Below are positions 33,130 to 40,519 of a DNA stretch of 64,000 nucleotides, in pieces. Made by a program: the position numbers and the translations under genes. Source of the stretch: Pyxidicoccus sp. MSG2 (lineage in GTDB: Bacteria > Myxococcota > Myxococcia > Myxococcales > Myxococcaceae). Each line of letters opens with the position of its first letter. Position 1 is the stretch's first letter. The stretch is taken from the NCBI RefSeq assembly GCF_026626705.1, contig NZ_JAPNKC010000001.1, positions 7,458,001 through 7,522,000 of the forward strand. Direction: 5' to 3'. The notes under the pieces are model-generated. The model saw only the letters and a program-made list of their open reading frames with translations, ran no database searches and was not told the DNA's origin.

Positions 33130-34217
33130 TGCCACGCGCCTTCGACATCACCGCCGTGACGGACTCCATCCGTCTGAATTCGGCGGGACAGGGGGAGGTG
33201 GCCTTCACGGTCTCCAACGCGCTGCGCGCCGCCGTGCGCGCCCGCGCCTCCGTGGTGCCCGGCCCCGGCGCGAAGGCCGAGTGGTTCACCATCGACGGCG
33301 AGGCGGAGCGGGACTTCCCTCCGGATGGCACGCAGCAGCTCTCCGTGAAGGTCCGCGTGCCTCCGGGCACGCCGCCGGGCCGGCTCACCTTCCACGTGCT
33401 GGTGGTGGACGTCCTCAACCCGGACGAGAGCTACGCGGAGGGGCCCTCCACCGCCTTCGAGGTGGTGGCCGCGCCCGTCCCGAAGAAGCCCTTCCCGTGG
33501 ATATGGGTGGCCCTGGCGGCGGGCATCGTCCTCATCCTCGGGACGGTGATTGGCATCATCTCCTCGCGCGGGGGCAGGCCGGAGCTGAAGGAGTCGTGTC
33601 CGGAGGGGGAGTGCGACAAGGGCCTGACCTGCACGGGCCAGGACGGTGGTGTGTGCCTGCTGGCGGCGGGACAGGCGTGCGACGGGGGCGCCATCTGCTA
33701 CACCGGCTTCTGCAACCGGAGCAGCGTGTGCGAGCTGCCGCTGGGCGAGGCGTGCACGAGCGAGGCGGACTGCAAGGGCCCGCTGAATTGCACCCAGGTG
33801 CTCGGCAATCGCATCTGCATGTTGAAGCCGGACGCGCCCTGCGAGCGGGACAGCGACTGCTCCAGCTTCTTCTGCCGGCCGGACAACAAGTGCAACCGGG
33901 ACGACGGGCGCTGCGACAGCAACGCGGAGTGCCGGACTCCGTCCACGTGCAGCCCCACCAAGCTGTGTCAGCTTCCCGATGGGCAGCAGTGCACGCGCAA
34001 TGAGACGTGCCTGTCCGGCTTCTGCTCGGGCACCTGCCAGCCCGCGCCCGCCGGCTCCCTGTGTCCCGCCGGGTGCCCGCCCTTCTCCGCGTGCAGCTTC
34101 GGAAGATGCATCCCGGTGGCGGGGCAGACCATCAACCAGGACGTCCTCATGGGCTCACCGAAGACGCGCGAGAGCATCCGGCAACAGCAGCAGCTCCAGC
34201 TGAACCTCCAGCGGTAG
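33129..34217 (+). CDS. Single-span membrane protein with a 28-cysteine repeat domain
   Basis: A 362-residue protein from ATG 33129, overlapping the previous stop by 1 bp. Residues 1-115 look like an Ig-like beta sandwich (FDITAVTDSIRLNSAGQGEVAFTVSN; LSVKVRVPPGTPPGRLTFHVLVVDV). PVPKKPFPW precedes a hydrophobic helix (IWVALAAGIVLILGTVIGII, ~124-145). Beyond it lie 28 cysteines in seven groups of four with a C-x4/5-C-x4/5-C-x5/8-C spacing (CPEGECDKGLTC is the first), then a Gln-rich helix. There is no signal peptide, so N-in/C-out is predicted, with the Cys-rich part in the oxidising periplasm. Inference: an anchor tying the injection device to the cell envelope. The Cys repeats resemble small secreted disulfide modules but no family is claimed. 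Confidence 0.8.
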   Translation: MPRAFDITAVTDSIRLNSAGQGEVAFTVSNALRAAVRARASVVPGPGAKAEWFTIDGEAERDFPPDGTQQLSVKVRVPPGTPPGRLTFHVLVVDVLNPDESYAEGPSTAFEVVAAPVPKKPFPWIWVALAAGIVLILGTVIGIISSRGGRPELKESCPEGECDKGLTCTGQDGGVCLLAAGQACDGGAICYTGFCNRSSVCELPLGEACTSEADCKGPLNCTQVLGNRICMLKPDAPCERDSDCSSFFCRPDNKCNRDDGRCDSNAECRTPSTCSPTKLCQLPDGQQCTRNETCLSGFCSGTCQPAPAGSLCPAGCPPFSACSFGRCIPVAGQTINQDVLMGSPKTRESIRQQQQLQLNLQR

Positions 34218-34226
34218 CCACACGCC

Positions 34227-34742
34227 ATGCCCGAGCTGAAGCCCATCCACGCAGTGCTCATCCTCGCCATCATCGCGATTGTCGCGCTGTACGTGCTCGG
34301 CGTGGGGTTGGGGGCGACGAGCGACTCGCCGCGCGCGGTGGACCCGGCGGCGTCGGCCGAGAAGCTGAAGGAGCGCTTCCTGAAGCCCCGCCCGGTGACG
34401 GCGGAGGACCTGGCCACGGCGTGCCCCTTCGAGGACGGCGCGCTGGCCGTGTCTCGCGCTGCGACGTGCACCGTGGACGTGAAGGCGTCGGATACACGCT
34501 CCCGCTCGATGGAGCTGGTCCCCCGCTCGCCGTCCTCGGTCAAGGTGCAGTGGGCGCCGCGCGGGAAGCCGTCGGTGCCGGCGACCTTCAACACGCTCGA
34601 CGAGGCGAAGAAGCTGGATGTGACGAAGGAGGGCGCGGAGCTGAAGGTGACGTGCCTCGTGCCCCTGCCACCGCTCCCGTTCTGCGAGCTGCGCCTGCTC
34701 CCTTCGGCCACCTCGCGAGCGGACGCCGGGCGCCAGGAGTGA
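34227..34742 (+). CDS. Single-span membrane protein ending the contractile operon
   Basis: A 171-residue protein 9 bp after the Cys-rich gene. An N-terminal hydrophobic helix (AVLILAIIAIVALYVLGVGLGA, residues ~9-30) is followed by a soluble region with four cysteines (TACPFEDG, ATCTVD, VTCLVP, FCELRL) suited to disulfides in the periplasm. The helix lacks a clear signal-cleavage site, so it is probably a signal anchor, N-in/C-out like its neighbour. No domain recognised. Its position in the coupled operon suggests a second membrane component of the device. Two bases of doubt only: whether transcription really continues into it. Confidence 0.7.
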   Translation: MPELKPIHAVLILAIIAIVALYVLGVGLGATSDSPRAVDPAASAEKLKERFLKPRPVTAEDLATACPFEDGALAVSRAATCTVDVKASDTRSRSMELVPRSPSSVKVQWAPRGKPSVPATFNTLDEAKKLDVTKEGAELKVTCLVPLPPLPFCELRLLPSATSRADAGRQE

Positions 34743-34763
34743 GCCGCAGGGAGCCCGTGACGC

Positions 34764-35243
34764 TCAGGGCAGCAGCGCCTGGGCAACGTCCATCAGGCGC
34801 CGGACCTGCTCGTCGGTCATCTTCAGGTGCCAGGCCGCGGCCTGCAGGTCCTCCGGTGGGAAGGCGCGCATGGCCCGCGGGGTGAACCAGTTGAAGAGGG
34901 TGACGATGCCGCGCACCATGGCGGAGCGGGTGAGGACGGCCGTGGGCGGAATGACGGCGCCTGGTGCTCCCCGATTGAGCGCCTGCTGGCGTTGGGTGGC
35001 GTTCGGACCGGGCCCATCCGCCAGCACGAACTGCGCGCTCATGGTGGGCAGGTACCTGGAGATGAGGTCGCAGTAGCGCACCCACTCCTCCTGCGCGGGA
35101 TGCTGCGCGTCGTGCGCAATCACCAGCACGTCTCCCACCATGGCCACACCCATGGTGCGGCCCTTGAATACGTCCCGTACGTCCGGTGCGTCGAGCTTCC
35201 CCTGTGCCGTCGAGAGACCCGCCTGTCCGGAGACTCCGCTCAT
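34764..35243 (-). CDS. Hypothetical soluble protein
   Basis: A 159-residue protein from ATG 35243 (MSGVSGQAGLSTAQ), with GGGGAG 9 bp upstream; an in-frame GTG at 35300 would add 19 residues. The centre (VAMVGDVLVIAHDAQHPAQEEWVRYCDLISRYLP) has an alternating strand-helix look, with a helical C-terminus (PPEDLQAAAWHLKMTDEQVRRLMDVAQAL). The pattern is faintly STAS/SpoIIAA-like, as in the gene at 55754, but this is not firm. It converges on the contractile operon with a 21-bp gap. Function unknown. Confidence 0.6.
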   Translation of the reverse strand: MSGVSGQAGLSTAQGKLDAPDVRDVFKGRTMGVAMVGDVLVIAHDAQHPAQEEWVRYCDLISRYLPTMSAQFVLADGPGPNATQRQQALNRGAPGAVIPPTAVLTRSAMVRGIVTLFNWFTPRAMRAFPPEDLQAAAWHLKMTDEQVRRLMDVAQALLP

Positions 35244-35335
35244 GCCGGGATGCTCCCCGCAAGCCGCGCGCGCCGCAACCCTCCGCGCCCCAGCAGGCAC
35301 CTCCGAGCGAGGTCAGGGGCGCCCCATGTCACGTT

Positions 35336-36142
35336 TCAATACATCGACTGGCACACGGACCTGCTCGCGTCACGGGTGTCCCAGTCGCTGACGACGCAGG
35401 TGTTGCCGTAACGGTCGCGCTGGACGGAGCCGCCTCCGGAGAGCCTCGCGATGTCGGACGTTCCGAGCAGCGGGCAGATTTCCCCCAGTCGTTGCCGGGC
35501 GTCGTTGGGCGACACGAGCCCCTGCCACGGCGCGCAGGGCCAGTCACCGGCCTTGCGCTCGAAGGCGAGCTGTGTGGGCTTGCAGAGCGACCAGCCCATG
35601 ACTGCCGGGTCCTGGTCCTGGATGGTGCAGTAGGTGCTGTAGCCCTTCCCGGTGATGGAGCCTCCTCCCGAGAGGCGGACGTGGTCCCACCGGCCGATGG
35701 AGTTGCACAGGTCCAGTCCGCCGTTGCGCGCCTCCTGGGGACTCATGAGCTCGGAGCCCTGCGGGCAGGACCCGTCGCCCTTCTGCTCGAACCAGGGCAC
35801 GGGCGGCGGCATGCACAGGCTGCCCAGTCGCTTGCTATCGGTGACGTCGTAGATGGCGCAGTTGTATGCGGTCCCACCCATCGCGCCGCCTCCCCCCAGC
35901 CGGACGAAGTCCCCCGGGGCGAGCCTGTAGCAGACGGGCTTCAGGTTGGCGCGGGCCACCGAGACGGGCATCAGATAGGTGCCCGGCGCGCACGTCGAGT
36001 CGCCGGCGACCACCTCGAGTTGCCCGACGAGGGGCGCCCGGCTCCGGGCCGTTTCCTCCGGGAGTGGCTCGGGTGACTCGGTGCTACCGCCGCATCCAGT
36101 CGAGGCCAGCAATGACAGACAGACGAACAGGTGCTTCCTCAT
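35336..36142 (-). CDS. Lipoprotein with three ~73-residue Cys/Gly repeats
   Basis: A 268-residue protein from ATG 36142; the longer frame upstream is not supported. Signal MRKHLFVCLSLLASTGC has lipobox STGC. The mature part is three tandem repeats. Each starts GD(S/G/W)xC(A/P), has a mid-segment with an aspartate/Leu-Cys, then (V/I)RL(S/G)GGG(S/A) and a C-x-V/I-D/Q ending. Repeat 2 begins GDGSCPQGSELMSPQEARNG. The repeats have 2-4 cysteines each, suggesting small disulfide-stabilised folds. The function is unknown; secreted repeat proteins like this often mediate surface contact. I do not recognise the family. Confidence 0.75.
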   Translation of the reverse strand: MRKHLFVCLSLLASTGCGGSTESPEPLPEETARSRAPLVGQLEVVAGDSTCAPGTYLMPVSVARANLKPVCYRLAPGDFVRLGGGGAMGGTAYNCAIYDVTDSKRLGSLCMPPPVPWFEQKGDGSCPQGSELMSPQEARNGGLDLCNSIGRWDHVRLSGGGSITGKGYSTYCTIQDQDPAVMGWSLCKPTQLAFERKAGDWPCAPWQGLVSPNDARQRLGEICPLLGTSDIARLSGGGSVQRDRYGNTCVVSDWDTRDASRSVCQSMY

Positions 36143-36439
36143 GTGTGGCTCCAGGGCTGTGCCGCGAGCGCGTGGGGCGCTCGCGGCGTGACGGGAGGGC
36201 ACATGAGCAATGGCGGGACCAGGGCGCTGGCACCGGGCCCGGCGCACGGAAATCAACGGGTTGGCGCCGGAGTTCTGGCCCCATCGCGGCTGCGGCAGGT
36301 GGAACGTGCCAGTCCTGGCACGCGCGAGGCGGCCTTCGGTGGACAGGGATGTCACGCCCCTCGAAAAGAGTCGTGAGGTTCGAGGTGCGCCATGGCGGGC
36401 GCCCCCGCGTGAGTCCGGGAGCGCCACACCTCGCGATGG

Positions 36440-38071
36440 TTACTGCCGGACGACGCGCTTGAGCTTGAAGGGCGAGGGGCTCTCGCTCATCGTGAAGTAG
36501 CTCGCGCCGTTGGCCTCGTACTCGATGGCCTCGCCCTGGCCCTCCACGGTGTCCGTCAGCGTCACCGGCGCCGCCGCGAAGGCGGCCTCGAAGCCGCTGC
36601 CCGCGGGCGCGCGGAACTCATAGACGACGCGGTACGTGCGCAGCAGGAAGCGGTTGGCGCAGGGGTGGATGGCGCCGGCCGTCGCGTAGGAGAAGTTCGG
36701 GTCCGTCGTCGTGGGAAGCTGGAGGTTCGACACGAAGACGAGCGTGGACATGGTGCCCGGCGCGGGCAGCGGCTGGGGGAACTTGTAGACCTTGCTCGCC
36801 CCCGTGCTCGACTTGGTGATGACGTAGATGTCGCCGGTGGTCGGGTGCACCATGATGGTCTCCGCGTCCTTCGGCGAGTCCGGGTACTGGAAGGGGAACT
36901 TCTCCGCCGTCAGGCTGCCGCTCGTCTGGCCGGCGCCGATGTTGGGCTCGGGAATCCGGTACACGGCGAAGGTGGACGGAGGCGTGGGGAAGTTGGCGCT
37001 CGCCCGGCCGATGTCGCCCATGTAGATGCACTGGCCGGCGGGGCAGGGGCCGGTGGCGACATCCTCCCAGTCGGCCGGCGTCACGTCGGCGACGTTGAAC
37101 GTGCCCAGCGTGCTCGCGTTGGCGGTGCTGATGGCGACCACGGCGGTGGTGTCCTCGTTGTGCACGTAGATGACGCCCGGCGTGAGGCGGCTGGCGGCGA
37201 GGCCCGACGGCTCGACGATGGCGGTGGACGCCACGGTGCCCACCGTCGTGTACGTGCTGGCGTACGTGTCACCCACGGTGCACGTGGGTGCGCCCGCCGG
37301 CCGCAGCGCGACGACCTGCGCGATGTTCGTCTCGGCGTATGGAGAGCTTCCGTTGAACGCCGGCTGCGCCCCCGCGGCGCCCAGGCCCAGGTACGCCGCG
37401 TCGAAGATGAGCCCCGTGGACGAGGAGACGAGGCACGTGTCGAACGCCTCGGTGAAGCCCGTGGGCGGGACGATGGGGCTCGCCGGGCAGGCCGCGCCGG
37501 TCCAGATTTGCGAGCCGAACCACACCGCCAGGCCGTCGGCCGAGGTGGTGGTGATGGCGGGGGTGATGAAGCTGGCGGTGAGCCCGTTCTTCTGCCCGCT
37601 CTGCGTGTCGATGGGGTTGGCGGTGTCGACGCCGGAGAACGCGGAGACGCTGCCCGCCATGTAGCTCGCCAGGTCGATGGTGAAGCTGTAGCTCGCGGGC
37701 TCGGAGGCGCCGGCGACCTTGTAGAGGACCCAGGCCTTGATTTGAGACGCGCTCTGGTCCGAGCGCAGCACCGTCCAGCCCGTGGGCGGCGTCAGCACGG
37801 CGGCGACGTTGTTGCGGTTGATGATGCGCGCGAGGAGCACGTCCCCCTGCACCGTCCCGGCTGGCGTGTTGATGGCGAGCGAGGTGATGCTCTTCCCGCT
37901 GGCGGTGGTGCTGCTCCGGTAGCCGATGGTCGTCAGCGCCTGGGCCTGGGACGGGGAGCCGGACTCGAGGGGGGCCTCCTGTGTCTCCACCGGCCCGCAG
38001 CCCAGCAGGGCGAGGAGTGGGAGCGCGCAGGCGAGGCGTGTGGCGTTCAGCCTGAAGACCTTCAATGTCAT
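36440..38071 (-). CDS. Lipoprotein with N-terminal beta domain and beta-propeller-like C-terminal half
   Basis: A 543-residue protein. Signal ACALPLLALLGC has lipobox LLGC. Residues ~45-260 are a Ser/Thr/Ala-rich beta-sandwich (SYSFTIDLASYMAGSVSAFSGVD). From ~270 a propeller-like half follows (SGLAASRLTPGVIYVHNEDT, DWEDVATGPCPAGQCIYMGDIG, KDAETIMVHPTTGDIYVITKSS) and ends EGQGEAIEYEANGASYFTMSE. The second half recalls secreted esterase/phytase-like or NHL-type propellers, without clear active-site residues. Start ATG 38071 has GGAG 7 bp upstream. An 8-bp inverted repeat lies in the promoter region at 38108-38138. Substrate or partner unknown. Confidence 0.78.
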   Translation of the reverse strand: MTLKVFRLNATRLACALPLLALLGCGPVETQEAPLESGSPSQAQALTTIGYRSSTTASGKSITSLAINTPAGTVQGDVLLARIINRNNVAAVLTPPTGWTVLRSDQSASQIKAWVLYKVAGASEPASYSFTIDLASYMAGSVSAFSGVDTANPIDTQSGQKNGLTASFITPAITTTSADGLAVWFGSQIWTGAACPASPIVPPTGFTEAFDTCLVSSSTGLIFDAAYLGLGAAGAQPAFNGSSPYAETNIAQVVALRPAGAPTCTVGDTYASTYTTVGTVASTAIVEPSGLAASRLTPGVIYVHNEDTTAVVAISTANASTLGTFNVADVTPADWEDVATGPCPAGQCIYMGDIGRASANFPTPPSTFAVYRIPEPNIGAGQTSGSLTAEKFPFQYPDSPKDAETIMVHPTTGDIYVITKSSTGASKVYKFPQPLPAPGTMSTLVFVSNLQLPTTTDPNFSYATAGAIHPCANRFLLRTYRVVYEFRAPAGSGFEAAFAAAPVTLTDTVEGQGEAIEYEANGASYFTMSESPSPFKLKRVVRQ

Positions 38072-38107
38072 TACAATCTCCGAGGGGGCTGCCCCGCGGA
38101 TTCGCTG

Positions 38108-38138
38108 GGCATTGCGTCTGTGTTACATCAGCAATGCC
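38108..38138. promoter_or_regulatory. Inverted repeat upstream of the propeller lipoprotein gene
   Basis: GGCATTGC (38108-38115) and GCAATGCC (38131-38138) form a perfect 8-bp inverted repeat with a 15-nt spacer, 37-67 bp upstream of the ATG at 38071, in a locally AT-richer stretch. It is placed like an operator for a dimeric regulator. No regulator gene is adjacent. Confidence 0.4.
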
Positions 38139-38174
38139 TTCAATGTATATGTATCGCTGACGGCGGCCCGCGGC

Positions 38175-39005
38175 TCACGCCGTGGCCATGCGCTTGAGGC
38201 GCAACACCTTGACGATGGACACCAGCGCGCCCACCAGCAGCAGCACGGCCCAGATGAGCCCGAGGATGGCGACGATGATGGCGCCCACCGCGTCGGTGAT
38301 GCTCACCAGGATGCCGGGGACCATGCCGTGGAGGAAGGACACCACGGCGTTGGCCAGCAGCGAGGTGAGGTAGAGCAGCACCAGTCCCTTGTTCTGCAGG
38401 AAGCGCTGGTGCGCGAGCACGAGGCACACGCCCGCCGCCAGCTTGAAGGTCATCAAGAGCCCCAGCGTGCCGGCCGCGCCGCCCCGGTTGAAGAAGCCCC
38501 ATACCGCCAGGTATGCGAGGGTGCCGAAGGGCGCGGCGCACAGCAGGCTCACCATGGTGATGAGCAGGGCGATGGCTGCGATGAGCAGGCCAATCCCCGA
38601 CAGCAGCGCCACCACCGCGCCAATCAGCGTGGCCAGCCCCTGCACGCGCCCGTGGACACGCTCGGGGATGATGAGGCTGGCCCCCATCAGCGCGAGGGTG
38701 AGCAGCAAAAGCCCGTCCACCAGCGCGAGGTAGGGGATGCCCATTCCGGGCGTGGGCGGGTTCTCCTGCTGCGTGCGCAGTACGTCGTCCGGGTCCACGC
38801 CCTCGCCCTCGCACACGGACTTGTGGAGGGGTAGGCACGCGTCGGGGAGGGCGGCGGGCGGAGGCGCGCACGGCTTCGTGCCCCGCAACGCCGAGCAGTC
38901 CGGCGGCTTCTGCGGCAGCAGCACGGGAGAGCCCACCTCCACGAGCACCGACAGCGCCAGCAGCACCAGCGCGGCGATGAAGAATGGTTTGCGCAAGCCA
39001 CCCAT
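38175..39005 (-). CDS. Multi-span membrane protein
   Basis: A 276-residue protein from ATG 39005 (MGGLRKPFFIAALVLLALSV). It has a first helix, then a Cys-containing loop (DCSALRGTKPCAPPPAALPDACLPLHKSVC) likely in the periplasm, followed by about five further helices (for example LALVDGLLLLTLALMGASLII, IGAVVALLSGIGLLIAAIALLI, AVGAIIVAILGLIWAVLLLVG). The longer in-frame start is Arg/Pro rich and not convincing. No transport or enzyme motif recognised. The next gene (+) diverges, 152 bp away. Confidence 0.75.
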   Translation of the reverse strand: MGGLRKPFFIAALVLLALSVLVEVGSPVLLPQKPPDCSALRGTKPCAPPPAALPDACLPLHKSVCEGEGVDPDDVLRTQQENPPTPGMGIPYLALVDGLLLLTLALMGASLIIPERVHGRVQGLATLIGAVVALLSGIGLLIAAIALLITMVSLLCAAPFGTLAYLAVWGFFNRGGAAGTLGLLMTFKLAAGVCLVLAHQRFLQNKGLVLLYLTSLLANAVVSFLHGMVPGILVSITDAVGAIIVAILGLIWAVLLLVGALVSIVKVLRLKRMATA

Positions 39006-39157
39006 GCGGCGTCCCCCCGGCCGGCGCGCGTTGCGGTCGCGCGCGAGGAGGATAGGCATGGCGCCAGCGGGTACCCCGGCGGGACGGCACGGACTGTCCG
39101 GCGGCGCACCGGGACTCCTCCCGGAGGGCAGCGCCGCGCCGGTATGCTGCGGAAGCA

Positions 39158-40504
39158 ATGTCCGAACGCGCACGCGCCAGGGGGATGGTCCGGGAGGAGC
39201 TCCTCGCCACGGACGAGGACACGCGCCGCAAGTTGGAGGGGCGCGTCGAGCTGCTGGAGGCAGGCCTGCAGCGCTACCGGTGGCTCGACGACGCGCTGAA
39301 GGGCGGCGACTGGGAGGATTTGCTGCGGGCTCAACCCGCGCTCATCCAGGAGGTGCTGGAGCGGGACGCGGCGTGTCTGGAAGCGGTGGAGCGCGTGGGG
39401 AAGCGCGCGGAGGTGGAGGGCTGGCGTGAGGACGCGCCGGTGCTCGGGCTCGCCTGCGAGGTGACGGCGAGCCGGGCGCAGCTGGAGACATGGGTGCGCA
39501 AGCGGTTGGGCTCGGTGACGACCGTGCGCGGCGCGCTCTCGCTGGAGGAGGCGCTGCGCCGGCTGGAGTCCATCGTCCGCGTCCCGGTGTCCCTGGTGCG
39601 CGAGCCGGGAGAGTCCTTCTCGCTGCCGTGCGGGACGCTGGATGCGTGGAAGCAGAACCTGACGGCCGCTACCTACCTGCTGTCGCTGGTGGGCATCATG
39701 GGCCTTGCCCTGTTCGCGTTGGTTCGGTGGCCGTCGTTGAACGACCTGGCGTGGCTGCTGTGCCCGGCACCGTTCCTGTTGACCGGGGGCGCCATCCTCG
39801 CCTTCCGCCGGCTGCGCCCGGGCGTGCTCTGGCTCACGCCCCGGCGCCTGGTGTGGGCGCCCTCCCGGAGCGAGCCCGTCGAGCTGCGCCTGGACTCCAT
39901 CCCGGAAGGAGGCATCGAGATGAAGTGGGGCAGTCTCCGGGTCGAGGGCGGCCGGCTGATGCACCTGCGCGGGCTCGGAGAAGTTCCTGCGAAGAAGCTG
40001 CGGCTGTGGCTGGAGCTGCTGGTCCGGCAGCCGGAGCTGCGGGAGCGGACCGCGCTCGTGGAGCAGCCGGTGGATGTGGTCTGCTTTCCGGCCCTCCTCC
40101 GCCGCAACAAGATGTGGGAGCCGGGACAGGCGGTGTTGCTGCGGCGCATGCTCTTCTTCCTTCCCGGGGAGGACGCCGGAGCGACCCTGGTGCGGGCCGC
40201 GACGGGGCGGACGCTGGACTTCCACGCCGAACCGTCATGGGTGCTGAGCCTGCTCCGCTGGCAGCCCGAGTCCGACCTCGACGCGTACCTGCTCCGGGCG
40301 GTCAAGGCGAGCCGTGGCGTCGCGTGGCCCTCGGACCTCGCCCGCCACTCCCGGGGCGTCCCACTGGAGCAGGAAATCCACATCACCTACGGAGACGACG
40401 TGCTCGCGGGCCGGGCGCCGGGCAGAGACCTGCCGCCCATCGCGCGCATCCTCGAGTCCTGGGAAGTGTCCGGGACGTTTTCCCCGCCGGGGCGCGGCGC
40501 TTAA
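39158..40504 (+). CDS. Membrane protein with PH-like domain, paralogue 1
   Basis: A 448-residue protein. The N-terminal ~135 residues are helical (RRKLEGRVELLEAGLQRYRWL, LIQEVLERDAACLEAVERV, VEGWREDAPVLGLACEV). Then come two hydrophobic helices (ATYLLSLVGIMGLALFALV; LAWLLCPAPFLLTGGAILAF). Next is a PH-like beta module (GVLWLTPRRLVWAPSRSEPVELRLDSIPEGGIEM), then a second soluble region. The arrangement is repeated in the next gene, so this is a tandem duplicate. PH-like domains of bacterial membrane proteins bind lipids or partners; the role here is unknown. Start ATG 39158 (MSERARAR). Confidence 0.7.
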   Translation: MSERARARGMVREELLATDEDTRRKLEGRVELLEAGLQRYRWLDDALKGGDWEDLLRAQPALIQEVLERDAACLEAVERVGKRAEVEGWREDAPVLGLACEVTASRAQLETWVRKRLGSVTTVRGALSLEEALRRLESIVRVPVSLVREPGESFSLPCGTLDAWKQNLTAATYLLSLVGIMGLALFALVRWPSLNDLAWLLCPAPFLLTGGAILAFRRLRPGVLWLTPRRLVWAPSRSEPVELRLDSIPEGGIEMKWGSLRVEGGRLMHLRGLGEVPAKKLRLWLELLVRQPELRERTALVEQPVDVVCFPALLRRNKMWEPGQAVLLRRMLFFLPGEDAGATLVRAATGRTLDFHAEPSWVLSLLRWQPESDLDAYLLRAVKASRGVAWPSDLARHSRGVPLEQEIHITYGDDVLAGRAPGRDLPPIARILESWEVSGTFSPPGRGA

Positions 40505-40519
40505 GCTCTCCACCCTCAC

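Noticed and set aside
23453..34742. Type VI secretion system or intact prophage/R-type bacteriocin
   Set aside because: No TssJLM or ClpV and no split TssB/TssC sheath, so not T6SS. No capsid, terminase, portal, holin or lysis genes. LysM adaptor and PAAR-like tip order fits an extracellular-CIS-like lineage.
36305..36322. Hairpin containing TGGCACG as a sigma-54 promoter
   Set aside because: The -12 GC element is not at the required spacing on either strand; it is only a 7-bp hairpin.
36665..38197. 510-residue plus-strand frame
   Set aside because: Antisense to the propeller lipoprotein, Arg/Gly/Val-rich shadow.
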